In this document: in pieces, positions 1 to 9,776 of the stretch
Layout of the letters: each line of letters opens with the position of its first letter
Numbering within the stretch: position 1 is the stretch's first letter
DNA from: Pseudomonas sp. Os17
GTDB taxonomy: Bacteria > Pseudomonadota > Gammaproteobacteria > Pseudomonadales > Pseudomonadaceae
DNA length: 64,000 nt
Assembly (NCBI RefSeq): GCF_001547895.1
Contig: NZ_AP014627.1
Coordinates: 6,016,001-6,080,000 of the forward strand
Reading direction: 5' to 3'
Position numbers and translations under genes: made by a program
Notes under the pieces: model-generated
Databases searched by the model: none
Told to the model about the DNA's origin: nothing
The model's input: only the letters and a program-made list of their open reading frames with translations

Positions 1-138
1 CGCCTGGCACAAGGCGAGCACCTGGCCAGCGCCGTGAAATCGGCCCTTGATTACACTTGGCGCACCCTGCGCGACGCCGAACAACTGGGTCGCGGCCAAT
101 TCGTCCCACGTCGCTTGCCGTTGGATTTCTGCTCGTAA
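1..138 (+). CDS. thiD: Phosphomethylpyrimidine kinase, C-terminal end only
   Basis: An open frame runs in from the left edge and stops at TAA 136-138, giving the last 45 residues of a protein. The ending (SALDYTWRTLRDAEQLGRGQ then a short basic tail) resembles the C-terminus of pseudomonad ThiD, which phosphorylates hydroxymethylpyrimidine in thiamine synthesis. Its position 18 bp before thiE, in the same direction, fits a thiD-thiE operon and is the main reason for the name. The catalytic part lies outside the window, so the call rests on the tail and on context. Confidence 0.75.
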   Translation, partial: RLAQGEHLASAVKSALDYTWRTLRDAEQLGRGQFVPRRLPLDFCS

Positions 139-156
139 TGTCATGAGGCCCGCTCG

Positions 157-780
157 ATGAAACTACGTGGTCTGTACGCCATCACCGACAGCCAGCTGTT
201 GGCCGGCAAGTTTCTGCAGTACGTGGAGGCGGCGCTCGAAGGCGGCGTCACCCTGTTGCAGTATCGCGACAAAAGCGACGATCAGGCCCGCCGCCTGCGG
301 GAAGCCGAAACCCTGCTGACCCTGTGCGAGCGCTACAAGACCCGTTTGATCATCAACGATGACGCCGAACTGGCCGCGCGCATTGGTGCCGGCGTGCACC
401 TGGGCCAGACCGACGGCCCACTGACGCCGGCCCGGGCCCTGCTGGGTCGCCAGGCGATCATCGGCTCCACCTGTCACGACCAATTGTCGCTGGCCGAGCA
501 AGCCGCGCAGGAAGGCGCCAGTTATGTCGCCTTCGGCCGCTTTTTCAACTCCACCACCAAACCCGGCGCGCCCACGGCCAGCCTGGAGTTGCTGGATCAG
601 GCCCGGGCCAGCCTGCACCTGCCGATCTGCGTGATCGGCGGCATCACCCTGGATAACGCAGCGCCGCTGGTACACCACGGCGCCGACCTGCTGGCAGTGG
701 TCCACGGCCTGTTCGGTGCCGATAGCGCCGACGAAGTGACCCGTCGCGCCCGCGCCTTCAACGCCCTATTCAACAGCTGA
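157..780 (+). CDS. thiE: Thiamine-phosphate synthase
   Basis: A 207-residue TIM-barrel enzyme that joins hydroxymethylpyrimidine diphosphate to thiazole phosphate to make thiamine phosphate in the cytoplasm. Visible family motifs are the N-terminal LYAITDS, the QYRDKS substrate loop near residue 36, the HLGQTD segment near residue 80, GSTCHD near residue 105 and the phosphate-binding GGI near residue 167. The length matches the family. It follows the thiD tail and precedes hemL by 18 bp, so cofactor genes are probably co-transcribed here. The ATG at 157 directly precedes the conserved KLRGLYAIT start. Confidence 0.96.
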   Translation: MKLRGLYAITDSQLLAGKFLQYVEAALEGGVTLLQYRDKSDDQARRLREAETLLTLCERYKTRLIINDDAELAARIGAGVHLGQTDGPLTPARALLGRQAIIGSTCHDQLSLAEQAAQEGASYVAFGRFFNSTTKPGAPTASLELLDQARASLHLPICVIGGITLDNAAPLVHHGADLLAVVHGLFGADSADEVTRRARAFNALFNS

Positions 781-798
781 CTTTTTGAGAGCCCGCTC

Positions 799-2082
799 AT
801 GTCCCGTTCCGAAACTCTGTTCGCCAACGCCCAGAAACACATCCCCGGTGGCGTCAACTCGCCCGTTCGCGCCTTCAAGAGCGTGGGCGGCACCCCGCTG
901 TTCTTCAAGCACGCAGAAGGCGCCTACGTCACCGACGAAGACGACAAGCGCTATGTCGACTATGTCGGTTCCTGGGGCCCGATGATCCTCGGCCACAGTC
1001 ATCCGGACGTACTGGATGCGGTGCGCAAGCAGCTGGAACACGGCCTGTCCTACGGCGCACCGACCGCCATGGAAACCGAAATGGCCGATCTGGTGTGCTC
1101 CATCGTGCCGTCCATGGAAATGGTGCGCATGGTCAGCTCCGGCACCGAAGCCACCATGAGCGCCATTCGCCTGGCCCGGGGCTTTACCGGCCGCGACAGC
1201 ATCATCAAGTTCGAAGGTTGCTACCACGGCCACTCCGACAGCCTGCTGGTCAAGGCCGGTTCCGGCGCCCTGACCCAGGGCGTGCCAAGCTCCGCCGGGG
1301 TGCCTGCGGCCTTCGCCAAACACACCCTGACCTTGCCGTTCAATGACATTGCCGCCGTGGAAAAGATGCTCGCCGAAGTCGGCCAGGAAGTGGCCTGCAT
1401 CATCGTCGAGCCGGTGGCTGGCAACATGAACTGCGTACCGCCGGCACCGGGCTTCCTCGAAGGCCTGCGCAGCCTCTGCGACCAGCACGGCGTGGTGCTG
1501 ATTTTCGACGAAGTGATGACTGGCTTCCGCGTCGCCCTCGGTGGCGCCCAGGCCTACTACGGCGTGACACCGGACCTGTCGACCTTCGGCAAGATCATCG
1601 GCGGTGGCATGCCGGTGGGCTGCTTCGGCGGCAAACGCAAGATCATGGAGCACATCGCGCCCCTGGGCCCGGTCTACCAGGCCGGCACCCTGTCCGGTAA
1701 CCCGCTGGCCATGGCCGCCGGCCTCACCACCCTGCGCCTGATCAGTCGCCCGGGCTTCCACGCCGAACTGAGCGACTACACCAGCCGCCTGCTCGAAGGT
1801 TTGCAACAACGCGCGGACGCCGCGGGCATTCCGTTCGTCACCACCCAGGCCGGCGGCATGTTTGGCCTGTACTTCAGCGGCGCCGATGACATCGTCACCT
1901 TCGATGACGTGATGGCCAGCGACGCCAACCTGTTCAAGCGCTTCTTCCACCTGATGCTGGAAGGCGGCGTGTACCTGGCGCCGAGTGCCTTCGAGGCCGG
2001 TTTCACCTCGATCGCCCACGGCGAAGCCGAGTTGCAACTGACCCTGGATGCCGCCGAACGCGCATTCGCCGCCTTGAAATAA
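799..2082 (+). CDS. hemL: Glutamate-1-semialdehyde 2,1-aminomutase
   Basis: A 427-residue PLP enzyme of class-III aminotransferase fold that converts glutamate-1-semialdehyde to 5-aminolevulinate, an early step of tetrapyrrole synthesis. The PLP lysine is K265 in [13 protein letters not shown], and the DEVMTGFR cofactor motif lies just upstream. The N-terminal [12 protein letters not shown] segment is diagnostic of GSA-AM among class-III enzymes. A GAGAG-type ribosome site precedes the ATG. The length is exactly that of bacterial HemL, and no defect is visible. Confidence 0.97.
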   Translation: MSRSETLFANAQKHIPGGVNSPVRAFKSVGGTPLFFKHAEGAYVTDEDDKRYVDYVGSWGPMILGHSHPDVLDAVRKQLEHGLSYGAPTAMETEMADLVCSIVPSMEMVRMVSSGTEATMSAIRLARGFTGRDSIIKFEGCYHGHSDSLLVKAGSGALTQGVPSSAGVPAAFAKHTLTLPFNDIAAVEKMLAEVGQEVACIIVEPVAGNMNCVPPAPGFLEGLRSLCDQHGVVLIFDEVMTGFRVALGGAQAYYGVTPDLSTFGKIIGGGMPVGCFGGKRKIMEHIAPLGPVYQAGTLSGNPLAMAAGLTTLRLISRPGFHAELSDYTSRLLEGLQQRADAAGIPFVTTQAGGMFGLYFSGADDIVTFDDVMASDANLFKRFFHLMLEGGVYLAPSAFEAGFTSIAHGEAELQLTLDAAERAFAALK

Positions 2083-2092
2083 GCACAGGCGG

Positions 2093-2119
2093 GCTGGCGT
2101 GGTAATCAACCGCGCCAGC
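2093..2119 (+). terminator. Hairpin after hemL, possible terminator
   Basis: GCTGGCG at 2093-2099 pairs with CGCCAGC at 2113-2119 around a 13-nt loop, 10 bp after the hemL stop. There is no clear T-run, so it may be an mRNA-stabilising end or a weak terminator. Confidence 0.4.
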
Positions 2120-2213
2120 GGAGGCTTTACTCGGACTTTTCCCCGCCAAGGGGACAAATGCCCAGCAAGGCGACGGATATCGCGGCCACGCAGCAGAAAA
2201 ACGAGTAAAGACT

Positions 2214-2243
2214 TTGTAAGGTTGGCCCCGCTTATTTCATAAT
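2214..2243 (+). promoter_or_regulatory. Candidate sigma-70 promoter of the Sel1-repeat gene
   Basis: TTGTAA at 2214-2219 and CATAAT at 2238-2243 are spaced 18 bp, a fair match to -35/-10 elements. The -10 box overlaps an in-frame ATG at 2242, which argues that translation starts downstream at 2302. Confidence 0.45.
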
Positions 2244-2301
2244 GCGCGCTTATTGGACCCCTCGCTGGGTCCGCGCGCCCCTCAGAGGTAAGTCGATTCC
2301 C

Positions 2302-2856
2302 ATGAACCGCACCGGCCGCGCCCTGACACTGGGCTGCCTGTTGCTCCTTCAGCCCCTGCTCGCGCACGCACAAGCAGGCGGCAACTCGTTGTTGATCCCA
2401 GCGATGGGTCGCTGCACCCTCGATCCCCAGGCACAGGAACAGGCCGAGGCGCTAGCCGCGTGCCAGAAAGCCGCCGACGAAGGCGACGCCGAGGCGCAAT
2501 ACGAGTTGGGTGAGTTCTACTACGAAGGCAAAGGCGCGCCGCGGGACCTCAATCAAGCCCTGAGCTATTTCGAAAAAGCCTCCTTGCAAGGCCACGCTCA
2601 GGCGCAATTCAAACTCGGCACCATGTTCTTCCACGGTGAGGGCGTGCCGGCCAACAATGTCCAGGCCTATATCGTGCTGAAGATGGCGGCGGTCAATGGC
2701 GCCGAAGACGCTCTGGACACCGCCGACGAAGTCGCCGAGCACATGCAGCGCGACGAGCTGGAAGTCGCGACCCAGGTGCTGGGACAGATTTTCCGCAAAT
2801 ACTTGATGGAATTGCAAAGCGCCGATGGGCGCTCGCCTTTTTCGCCATTGCCGTAA
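2302..2856 (+). CDS. Secreted Sel1-repeat (TPR-like) protein
   Basis: A 184-residue protein with a clear signal peptide (basic start, leucine-rich core, LLAHAQA cleavage region near residue 23). Two Sel1-type repeats follow: AEAQYELGEFYYEGKGAPRD near residue 75 and AQAQFKLGTMFFHGEGVPAN near residue 112. A third helical segment is weaker. Sel1 proteins act as adaptors for other proteins, and the partner here is unknown. A longer in-frame start at 2242 exists but would place charged residues before the signal peptide and lies in the promoter -10 box. It is monocistronic. The repeat family is secure, the function is not known. Confidence 0.85.
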   Translation: MNRTGRALTLGCLLLLQPLLAHAQAGGNSLLIPAMGRCTLDPQAQEQAEALAACQKAADEGDAEAQYELGEFYYEGKGAPRDLNQALSYFEKASLQGHAQAQFKLGTMFFHGEGVPANNVQAYIVLKMAAVNGAEDALDTADEVAEHMQRDELEVATQVLGQIFRKYLMELQSADGRSPFSPLP

Positions 2857-2872
2857 AAGCCTCCATGCCCTT

Positions 2873-2888
2873 CGCTGGCAAGCCAGCG
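2873..2888. repeat. REP-like palindrome
   Basis: CGCTGGC-AA-GCCAGCG forms a near-perfect 7-bp inverted repeat just after the Sel1-repeat gene, inside a context (CTTCGCTGGCAAGCCAGCGCCTAC) typical of fluorescent-pseudomonad REP elements. Confidence 0.6.
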
Positions 2889-2934
2889 CCTACAGACACG
2901 AACCGGACCCTTGCGAAGAAGTGGCCAGCCAGGC

Positions 2935-3261
2935 TTATTTTTCGGGCATCGGCATCGGGAACGGCATGACGTTGCTCACGCCACGGGCTTCGCTGATTTT
3001 CGGCGTGCCCAGGCGCTCCACTTCGTCGATGCGCACGATCGAATGCATCGGCACAAAGCTGCGCACCACGCCTTCGAATTGCGCCTTGAGCTTCTCTTCG
3101 CTCGGATCGACGACCACTTGCGTGCGCTCGCCAAAGACGAACTCTTCCACTTCCAGGAAGCCCCACAGATCGCTCTGGTAGATCTGCTTGGCGTACATCT
3201 CGAACACCTGGCCCTGGTTGAGGAAAATCACCTTGTAGATTGGGGCTTCACGTTTGGTCAT
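2935..3261 (-). CDS. DUF1820 family protein
   Basis: A 108-residue protein beginning MTKREAPIYKVIFLNQGQ. It resembles the DUF1820 family, small cytoplasmic proteins widespread in gammaproteobacteria and of unknown role. There is no signal peptide or membrane segment. The C-terminus is rich in Pro and Met (VMPFPMPMPEK). The start at 3261 is preferred over the upstream in-frame ATG at 3279 because the family begins at MTKREAP and the extra residues (Cys-Cys-Pro-Pro) are not family-like. It is divergent from miaB, so the 134-bp gap likely holds promoters in both directions. Confidence 0.8.
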   Translation of the reverse strand: MTKREAPIYKVIFLNQGQVFEMYAKQIYQSDLWGFLEVEEFVFGERTQVVVDPSEEKLKAQFEGVVRSFVPMHSIVRIDEVERLGTPKISEARGVSNVMPFPMPMPEK

Positions 3262-3355
3262 GGTGGGCGGGCAACACATCGGGGGATAAAAATAGGGCGC
3301 GAACTATAGCATAGCTACCCGATGCACAACGCTAGGAACCTGTGGGCATGGACCC

Positions 3356-3361
3356 TATAAT
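3356..3361 (+). promoter_or_regulatory. -10 box (TATAAT) before miaB
   Basis: A perfect TATAAT lies 35 bp before the miaB start. No good -35 hexamer is seen at 17 bp, so the promoter assignment rests on the -10 element. Confidence 0.5.
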
Positions 3362-3395
3362 GCGCGGTTCTTTGAATCACGTGAGACTGAGGTCC

Positions 3396-4724
3396 ATGGC
3401 CAAGAAGCTTTACATCGAAACCCACGGTTGCCAGATGAACGAGTACGACAGCTCGCGCATGGTGGACCTCCTGGGTGAACATCAGGCCCTGGAAGTCACC
3501 GCACGTGCCGAAGACGCGGATGTCATCCTGCTCAATACCTGCTCCATTCGTGAGCGCGCCCAGGATCGGGTGTACTCCCAGCTGGGTCGCTGGCGCGAGC
3601 TGAAACTGGCCAATCCGGACATGGTGATTGCCGTCGGCGGCTGCGTGGCCAGTCAGGAAGGCGCGGCCATTCGCGATCGCGCGCCCTATGTGGACGTGGT
3701 CTTCGGTCCGCAGACCCTGCACCGCCTGCCGGAAATGATCGATGCCGCGCGCATCAGCAAGCTGCCGCAAGTGGACGTCTCGTTTCCGGAAATCGAAAAA
3801 TTCGACCACCTGCCCGAGCCGCGCATCGACGGCCCCAGTGCCTATGTCTCGGTCATGGAAGGCTGCAGCAAGTACTGCACCTTCTGCGTCGTGCCCTACA
3901 CCCGGGGCGAAGAGGTCAGCCGGCCGTTTGACGACGTGATTGCCGAAATCATCCACCTGGCGGAAAACGGCGTGCGCGAAGTCACCCTCCTGGGCCAGAA
4001 CGTCAATGGCTACCGGGGCCAGACCCACGACGGACGCCTGGCCGACCTGGCCGAGCTGATCCGCGTAGTTGCCGCGGTGGACGGCATCGAGCGGATTCGC
4101 TACACCACTTCGCACCCTTTGGAGTTCTCCGACAGCCTGATCCAGGCCCACGCCGAAGTGCCGGAGCTGGTCAAGCACCTGCACCTGCCCGTGCAATCGG
4201 GCTCGGATCGGATTCTGGCGGCGATGAAGCGCAATCACACGGCCCTGGAGTACAAGTCCAAACTGCGCAAGCTGCGAGCGGCGGTACCGGGAATCTGCAT
4301 CAGCTCGGACTTTATCGTCGGCTTTCCTGGCGAGACGGAAAAAGACTTCCAGCAGACCATGAAGTTGATCGAAGACGTCGGTTTCGACTTCTCCTACTCC
4401 TTCGTCTACAGCCAGCGCCCGGGTACTCCGGCCGCCGACCTGGCCGACGACACGCCGGAAGCACTGAAGAAGGAACGCCTGAACGCGCTGCAACACCGCC
4501 TGAACCAGCAAGGGTTTGAAATCAGCCGACAAATGGTCGGGTCGACCCAGCGCATCCTGGTGAGCGACTACTCCAAGAAAGATCCGGGCGAATTGCAGGG
4601 CCGCACCGAGAACAACCGGATCGTCAACTTCCGTTGCGACGATCCCACACTGATCGGCCAATTCGCCGACGTGCATATCGACTCGGCGCAGCCCCACTCG
4701 CTGCGCGGCTCGCTGTTATCGTAA
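3396..4724 (+). CDS. miaB: tRNA-2-methylthio-N6-dimethylallyladenosine synthase
   Basis: A 442-residue radical-SAM methylthiotransferase that adds a methylthio group to i6A37 of tRNAs. The N-terminal UPF0004 domain carries three cysteines of the auxiliary cluster ([23 protein letters not shown]). The radical-SAM cluster is CSKYCTFC near residue 150, followed by YTRGEE, and the C-terminus is a TRAM domain. The ATG at 3396 gives the conserved [15 protein letters not shown] start. An upstream in-frame ATG at 3342 precedes the TATAAT box and is rejected. The gene opens the miaB-phoH-ybeY-corC-lnt series. Confidence 0.97.
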   Translation: MAKKLYIETHGCQMNEYDSSRMVDLLGEHQALEVTARAEDADVILLNTCSIRERAQDRVYSQLGRWRELKLANPDMVIAVGGCVASQEGAAIRDRAPYVDVVFGPQTLHRLPEMIDAARISKLPQVDVSFPEIEKFDHLPEPRIDGPSAYVSVMEGCSKYCTFCVVPYTRGEEVSRPFDDVIAEIIHLAENGVREVTLLGQNVNGYRGQTHDGRLADLAELIRVVAAVDGIERIRYTTSHPLEFSDSLIQAHAEVPELVKHLHLPVQSGSDRILAAMKRNHTALEYKSKLRKLRAAVPGICISSDFIVGFPGETEKDFQQTMKLIEDVGFDFSYSFVYSQRPGTPAADLADDTPEALKKERLNALQHRLNQQGFEISRQMVGSTQRILVSDYSKKDPGELQGRTENNRIVNFRCDDPTLIGQFADVHIDSAQPHSLRGSLLS

Positions 4725-4736
4725 GAACTGGCTTGT

Positions 4737-4801
4737 GTAGGCACCGGCTTGCCGGCGAAGGGGCCTTCAGGACCGCCTTCGCCGGCAAGCCGGCTCCTAC
4801 G
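4737..4801. repeat. Paired REP elements in inverted orientation
   Basis: GTAGGCACCGGCTTGCCGGC starts the left arm and a near-mirror copy, GCCGGCAAGCCGGCTCCTAC, ends the right arm, so the 65-bp unit between miaB and phoH can fold as a long cruciform. Each arm also contains its own CCGGC/GCCGG core palindrome. Confidence 0.8.
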
Positions 4802-4907
4802 AAGAAAGCATCACCGGTCCACGCTCCGCATAAGAGCTTTCGCACCCAGGCCGCTGGCGTTATCCTTGAATTCATCTTAATTGCCGTTGGGCGGCTAAAA
4901 AACGACC

Positions 4908-5927
4908 TTGAACGCACCCATAGAACCTCATCGTTTCATCCTCGAGCCCTTCGAGGCTCGCCGCTTCGCCAATCTGTGCGGGCAATTCGACGAGCATTTG
5001 CGCTTGATCGAACAGCGCCTGACGATCCAGATCCGCAATCGCGGCAATCAGTTCGAACTGATCGGCGAACCCAAGCACACCACCTCCGCGGAAAATCTTC
5101 TGCGCCGTCTCTACCGGGAAACCAAGGGAACCGAGCTGTCGCCGGACCTGGTGCACCTGTTCCTTCAGGAGTCCGCTGTGGAAGAGCTGGATAACCCCTC
5201 GGTGGCTGACGCCGCCATCGCCCTGCGTACCAAGAAAGGCATGATTCGCCCACGCGGCTTGAATCAGCAGCGCTACGTCAAGGAGATCCTGGGAAACGAC
5301 ATCAACTTCGGCATCGGTCCGGCCGGCACCGGCAAGACCTACCTGGCCGTCGCTTGCGCGGTGGACGCCTTGGAGCGCGAGCAGGTGCGACGCATCCTGC
5401 TGGTGCGTCCGGCGGTGGAAGCCGGCGAGAAGCTCGGTTTCCTGCCCGGTGATCTGGCGCAAAAGATCGACCCTTACCTGCGCCCGCTGTATGACGCGCT
5501 GTATGAAATGCTCGGCTTCGAACAAGTGGCCAAGCTGATCGAGCGCCAGGTCATCGAGATCGCGCCCCTGGCCTACATGCGTGGCCGAACCCTGAACAAC
5601 AGCTTCATCATCCTCGACGAAAGCCAGAACACCACCGTGGAACAAATGAAGATGTTCCTCACCCGGATCGGCTTCGGCTCCACCGCGGTGATCACCGGCG
5701 ATATCACGCAGGTCGACCTGCCCAAGGGCACCAAGTCCGGCCTGGCCCAGGTGATCAACGTGCTCAAGGATGTGCCCGGGATCAGCTTCACCCACTTCAT
5801 GCCCAAGGACGTGGTGCGCCACCCGCTGGTGCAACGCATCGTCGAAGCCTACGAGCGCTTCGAGTTGCGGGCCGACGACGAGACCGCCAAGGCTTCCGCC
5901 GACAGAGGCCAGCGCCACGATGCTTGA
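4908..5927 (+). CDS. ybeZ: PhoH-like ATPase (YbeZ/PhoL)
   Basis: A 339-residue PhoH-family P-loop NTPase. The Walker A motif is [11 protein letters not shown] near residues 137-147, and the Walker B-like [11 protein letters not shown] is near residue 230. The N-terminal 100 residues are the usual KH-like extension of the YbeZ type. YbeZ works with YbeY in late rRNA processing. The gene overlaps ybeY by 8 nt, consistent with translational coupling. The start [16 protein letters not shown] matches the family in pseudomonads. Confidence 0.93.
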   Translation: MNAPIEPHRFILEPFEARRFANLCGQFDEHLRLIEQRLTIQIRNRGNQFELIGEPKHTTSAENLLRRLYRETKGTELSPDLVHLFLQESAVEELDNPSVADAAIALRTKKGMIRPRGLNQQRYVKEILGNDINFGIGPAGTGKTYLAVACAVDALEREQVRRILLVRPAVEAGEKLGFLPGDLAQKIDPYLRPLYDALYEMLGFEQVAKLIERQVIEIAPLAYMRGRTLNNSFIILDESQNTTVEQMKMFLTRIGFGSTAVITGDITQVDLPKGTKSGLAQVINVLKDVPGISFTHFMPKDVVRHPLVQRIVEAYERFELRADDETAKASADRGQRHDA

Positions 5928-6378
5928 GCTTGATCTGCAGCGCGCCAGCCAGCAGCCGGCCCCCAGCGACGAACAGTTCCGCCAGTGGTGCGAACTGGCC
6001 CTGCGCCAGCGAACCGCCGACTCGGAAATGACCATCCGTCTGGTGGACGAAGCCGAAGGCCGCGAGCTGAACCACACCTGGCGTCACAAAGATTACGCCA
6101 CCAATGTGCTGTCATTCCCTGCCGACGTGCCGGATGAGCTGCTGGATATCCCCTTGCTGGGGGATCTGGTGATCTGCGTTCCAGTGGTCGAACGCGAGGC
6201 CGCCGAACAAGGCAAGGAACTTCAGGCCCACTGGGCCCATCTGGTGATTCACGGCTGCTTGCATCTGTTGGGTTACGACCATATAGATGATGACGAAGCC
6301 GAAGAAATGGAAGCACTGGAACGAACGTTGCTTGCAGAACTGGGTCATCCCGACCCCTATGCAGACGACGAAAGCTGA
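5920..6378 (+). CDS. ybeY: Endoribonuclease YbeY
   Basis: A 152-residue single-domain metalloprotein of the UPF0054 family needed for 16S rRNA 3' maturation and ribosome quality control. The zinc motif [11 protein letters not shown] (H-x3-H-x5-H) is intact near residue 110, and the NVLSFP family signature is near residue 64. The ATG at 5920 overlaps the end of the PhoH-like gene by 8 nt. An in-frame upstream ATG lies deep inside that gene and is not used. Confidence 0.95.
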   Translation: MLELDLQRASQQPAPSDEQFRQWCELALRQRTADSEMTIRLVDEAEGRELNHTWRHKDYATNVLSFPADVPDELLDIPLLGDLVICVPVVEREAAEQGKELQAHWAHLVIHGCLHLLGYDHIDDDEAEEMEALERTLLAELGHPDPYADDES

Positions 6379-6420
6379 TCAACAACCCCCTGTAACAACC
6401 AAGGATTCAGAGCAATCGCT

Positions 6421-7260
6421 ATGAGCGAAGATCGATCGAGCAACGGGCAAAAGTCATGGCTGGGCAAACTGACCCAGGCTTTTGCCCATGAGCCGAAAAA
6501 CCGCCAGGAGCTGCTGGAGCTGCTGCGCGAAGCCCATCAGAACAAATTGCTGGACAGCGAAGCGCTGGCCATCGTCGAAGGCGCCATCCAGGTGGCTGAC
6601 CTGCAAGTCCGGGACATCATGGTGCCGCGCTCGCAGATGATCAGCATCAAGGCGACCCAGACACCCCGGGAGTTCCTGCCCGCCGTCATCGACTCCGCGC
6701 ACTCGCGCTACCCGGTGATCGGCGAAAGCCATGACGACGTGATGGGCGTCCTGCTGGCCAAGGACCTGCTGCCGCTGATCCTCAAGGAGAACGGCGACAG
6801 CTTCAATATCAAGGACCTGCTGCGCCCGGCGACCTTCGTCCCGGAGTCCAAGCGCCTGAACGTGCTGCTGCGCGAGTTCCGCGCCAATCACAACCACATG
6901 GCCATCGTCATCGACGAGTACGGCGGCGTGGCCGGCCTGGTGACCATCGAAGACGTGCTGGAACAGATCGTCGGCGACATCGAAGACGAGCATGACGTCG
7001 AGGAAGACAGCTACATCAAGCCCCTGCCCAGCGGCGACTTCCTGATCAAGGCGCTGACGCCGATCGAGAACTTCAACGAGTTCTTCGACAGCACCTTCTC
7101 CGATGACGAGTTCGATACCGTCGGCGGACTGGTCATGAGCGCCTTCGGCCACTTGCCAAAACGCAACGAAATCACTGAAATCGGCGCCTATCGCTTCCGC
7201 GTGCTCAATGCCGACAGCCGGCGGATTCATCTGCTGCGCCTGACTCCCGTCTCCCGCTAG
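6421..7260 (+). CDS. corC: CorC/HlyC-family CBS-domain protein (YbeX)
   Basis: A 279-residue cytoplasmic protein with two CBS domains (about residues 65-185, starting [14 protein letters not shown]) and a C-terminal CorC/HlyC transporter-associated domain (about 200-278, containing [11 protein letters not shown]). The family is linked to Mg2+/Co2+ efflux and, in E. coli YbeX, to ribosome physiology through the ybeZYX operon. There is no membrane domain, so it is the short CorC form rather than a full CNNM transporter. It lies 42 bp after ybeY in the same direction. Confidence 0.92.
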   Translation: MSEDRSSNGQKSWLGKLTQAFAHEPKNRQELLELLREAHQNKLLDSEALAIVEGAIQVADLQVRDIMVPRSQMISIKATQTPREFLPAVIDSAHSRYPVIGESHDDVMGVLLAKDLLPLILKENGDSFNIKDLLRPATFVPESKRLNVLLREFRANHNHMAIVIDEYGGVAGLVTIEDVLEQIVGDIEDEHDVEEDSYIKPLPSGDFLIKALTPIENFNEFFDSTFSDDEFDTVGGLVMSAFGHLPKRNEITEIGAYRFRVLNADSRRIHLLRLTPVSR

Positions 7261-7294
7261 GGGCCAGGGGCATCAGCTCTCCTGCACAACGAAA

Positions 7295-7332
7295 CGTCGC
7301 CCCGAAACCGGAACCCCGGGCTCGGGGCGACG
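7295..7332 (+). promoter_or_regulatory. Strong stem-loop between corC and lnt
   Basis: CGTCGCCCCGA at 7295-7305 pairs perfectly with TCGGGGCGACG at 7322-7332 (11 bp) around a 16-nt loop, in the 173-bp gap before lnt. No T-run follows on the + strand, so it is more likely an mRNA-processing, pausing or leader structure than a classical terminator. Confidence 0.5.
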
Positions 7333-7433
7333 GCTCTCGGGGACAGGCCGCTGAGCCGCACGGCGCGATGCCCACCTGAATCCAACCCACCCATCTCCTC
7401 GCGCCCTGCCCGGTGCGAAACAGGAAAGAGCTG

Positions 7434-8969
7434 ATGAAACGCCTCTTGCAGCGCTCAACCCGACCCGGCTGGCCCGGCAACCTGCTGGCCGTGGCAGCCG
7501 GCGCCATCACCACCCTGGCGCTGGCGCCCTACAACATCTGGCCCCTGGCTTTGCTGGCGGTAGGGTTGTTCTATGCCGGCCTGCGAGAACTGACGCCACG
7601 CCAGGCCCTGGGCCGGGGCTGGTGCTTCGGCTTCGGCCTGTTCGGCGCCGGCACCAGCTGGATCTACGTCAGCATCCACACCTACGGCGGCGCATCGGCC
7701 TTGCTCGCCGGCCTGCTGATGCTGGCTTTCATCGCCGCCATTGCCTGGTTCTTTGCCCTGCCCGCCTGGCTCTGGGCCCGCTGGTTGCGGCGCAATGAAG
7801 CACCGCTGGCGGATGCTCTGGCGTTTGCTGCCCTGTGGCTAGGCCAGGAGGCGTTTCGCGGCTGGTTCCTCACCGGTTTCCCCTGGCTTTACTCCGGCTA
7901 CAGCCAGCTCGACGGCCCCCTGGCCGGGCTCGCGCCAGTGGGCGGAATCTGGCTGATCTCCTTCTCCCTAGCCCTGACCGCCGCGCTGCTCTACAACCTG
8001 CCGCGCCTGATCAAGGCCGGGCGCAAAGGGTTCATTGTCGCCGGCCTGCTACTGCTGGCAGCTCCCTGGGTGATCGGCCTGGCGCTCAAAGGCCATGCCT
8101 GGACCAGCCCGTCGGGAGACCCCATGTCGGTAGCGGCCATCCAGGGCAACATCGAACAAAGCATGAAATGGGACCCCGCCCAGCTCAATGCCCAACTGGC
8201 CCTGTACCGCGACATGAGTTTCAGCAGCAAGCGGGTGGACCTGCTGGTCTGGCCGGAAACCGCGGTTCCGGTGCTCAAGGAATCCGCCGAAGGCTACCTA
8301 ACGATGATGGGCAACTTTGCCGCCGACCGTCATTCCGCACTGATTACCGGGGTTCCGGTGCGCCAGCTGGTGCACCATGAAAAACGCTACTTCAACGGCA
8401 TTACCGTGACCGGCGAAGGCGACGGCACCTACCTGAAACAAAAACTGGTGCCCTTTGGCGAGTACGTTCCCCTGCAGGAAGTCCTGCGCGGCCTGATCGA
8501 CTTCTTCAACCTGCCGATGTCGGACTTTGCCCGTGGCCCGGCGGACCAGCCGTTGCTGCAGGCCAAGGGCTATCAGATTGCCCCCTTCATCTGCTACGAA
8601 GTGGTCTATCCCGAGTTCGCCGCCGGTCTTTCGGCCCGCAGCGACCTGCTGCTGACCATCAGCAACGACACCTGGTTCGGCACCTCCATCGGCCCCCTGC
8701 AGCATCTGCAGATGGCACAGATGCGCGCCCTGGAGGCAGGACGCTGGATGATCCGCGCCACCAACAACGGCGTCACCGGGCTGATCGACCCGTTCGGCAA
8801 GATCACCGTGCAGATTCCACAGTTCGAGCGCGGCATCCTGTATGGCGAAGTGGTGCCCATGCACAATCTGACGCCTTATCTGAAGTGGCGCTCGTGGCCG
8901 CTGGTGGTGCTCTGCACCCTACTGTTCGGCTGGGCCCTGTTGGCCAGTCGCATTGCCAAGACCGTTTGA
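7434..8969 (+). CDS. lnt: Apolipoprotein N-acyltransferase
   Basis: A 511-residue inner-membrane enzyme that N-acylates the lipid-modified cysteine of lipoproteins, the last maturation step. Hydrophobic segments fill residues 15-215, followed by a periplasmic nitrilase domain and a final membrane helix near 490. The Glu-Lys-Cys triad is visible: E275 in VWPETAVP, K337 in QKLVPFGEY and C387 in FICYEVVYP. The start at 7434 follows GAAAGAGCTG. An in-frame ATG 21 bp upstream lacks a ribosome site. It closes the miaB-phoH-ybeY-corC-lnt series. Confidence 0.96.
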   Translation: MKRLLQRSTRPGWPGNLLAVAAGAITTLALAPYNIWPLALLAVGLFYAGLRELTPRQALGRGWCFGFGLFGAGTSWIYVSIHTYGGASALLAGLLMLAFIAAIAWFFALPAWLWARWLRRNEAPLADALAFAALWLGQEAFRGWFLTGFPWLYSGYSQLDGPLAGLAPVGGIWLISFSLALTAALLYNLPRLIKAGRKGFIVAGLLLLAAPWVIGLALKGHAWTSPSGDPMSVAAIQGNIEQSMKWDPAQLNAQLALYRDMSFSSKRVDLLVWPETAVPVLKESAEGYLTMMGNFAADRHSALITGVPVRQLVHHEKRYFNGITVTGEGDGTYLKQKLVPFGEYVPLQEVLRGLIDFFNLPMSDFARGPADQPLLQAKGYQIAPFICYEVVYPEFAAGLSARSDLLLTISNDTWFGTSIGPLQHLQMAQMRALEAGRWMIRATNNGVTGLIDPFGKITVQIPQFERGILYGEVVPMHNLTPYLKWRSWPLVVLCTLLFGWALLASRIAKTV

Positions 8970-8982
8970 AGCCCATCCCCGG

Positions 8983-9008
8983 CCAGCCGGCTCCTGCGGG
9001 AGCTGGCG
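8983..9008. repeat. REP-like nested hairpin between lnt and the YdcF gene
   Basis: GCCAGC (8983-8988) pairs with GCTGGC (9003-9008). Inside it, GCTCC (8991-8995) can pair with GGAGC (9000-9004) as an alternative. It lies in a 45-bp convergent gap and may serve as a bidirectional transcript end. Confidence 0.5.
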
Positions 9009-9014
9009 CGCCAC

Positions 9015-9776
9015 TCAGCGATAGAAGACTCGGTAACCGAGTTGTCCCACCGCCTCGTTAAGCAGCTGGCCGCTCTGCCAGATCGACTTGAACTCCGGCA
9101 TCCAGCCGCCCAGCGGACGGGCGTTGTCCACCCCGAGAAAGCCCACCGGGGCCGGTACCACGTCAAACCCCGCATGCTCGAAACTCCAGACGGCGCGAGG
9201 CATGTGCCAGGCCTGGGTCACCACCACCACGCGCCTGATACCCAAGGGTTGCAAGACTTCGGCGCTGAATTGCGCGTTCTCCCAGGTGGTGCGACTGCGA
9301 CCTTCCTGCCAGCGCACCGTCACGCCAAAGTCATTGAGCAAGGACTCGGCCATCAGCGCCGCTTCGGTGGGCGGCGTGCCGTAATGCAAGCCACCACTGG
9401 TCAGCAACGGCAACCCGGATGCCTTGGCCAAACGCGCAGCGTAGCGCTCACGCTCCAGCCCCACGCCGGTGGGCTGATCAGAACCCCAGGCCGGATCGCC
9501 GCGCTCGCGGCCTGAGCCCAGGACCACAATCGCATCCGCCTGCTGGGCCAGGCTCGCCCACTCCCCCTGAGGCAAAGGAGGCAACTGCTCCAACCCGCGC
9601 GCGCCCCACTCCACCATCACCGGCAAGCTCATCAGCCAGAAACCGCCCAAACCCAGAACAAAGCAGCATCGCGCCAGCCGCGGACGGGAGTGACGCAGGC
9701 ACCAGGCAAACAGGAGCAGCAGCAAAAGAATGCCGGGGGGCAACAACAACTGCTTGATGAAATAACGAAAAGGCAT
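9015..9776 (-). CDS. YdcF/ElyC-family DUF218 membrane protein
   Basis: A 253-residue protein with two N-terminal hydrophobic segments (about residues 9-28 and 38-55) and a DUF218 domain from about residue 83 (DAIVVLGSGRERGD, then LLTSGG and VVVTQAWHMPRA). ElyC, the nearest characterised relative, affects lipid-carrier metabolism and peptidoglycan synthesis, but the biochemical activity of the family is unclear. It is convergent with lnt. The ribosome site GGAG lies inside a 10-bp hairpin that also takes in the first base of the start codon, which is unusual and is listed separately. Confidence 0.87.
   Translation of the reverse strand: MPFRYFIKQLLLPPGILLLLLLFAWCLRHSRPRLARCCFVLGLGGFWLMSLPVMVEWGARGLEQLPPLPQGEWASLAQQADAIVVLGSGRERGDPAWGSDQPTGVGLERERYAARLAKASGLPLLTSGGLHYGTPPTEAALMAESLLNDFGVTVRWQEGRSRTTWENAQFSAEVLQPLGIRRVVVVTQAWHMPRAVWSFEHAGFDVVPAPVGFLGVDNARPLGGWMPEFKSIWQSGQLLNEAVGQLGYRVFYR

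Noticed and set aside
2242..2301. Upstream in-frame start for the Sel1-repeat protein
   Set aside because: It overlaps the proposed -10 box and would bury the signal peptide behind charged residues.
4737..4801. CRISPR or attachment site
   Set aside because: The inverted pair is a REP element. There are no evenly spaced direct repeats and no integrase.
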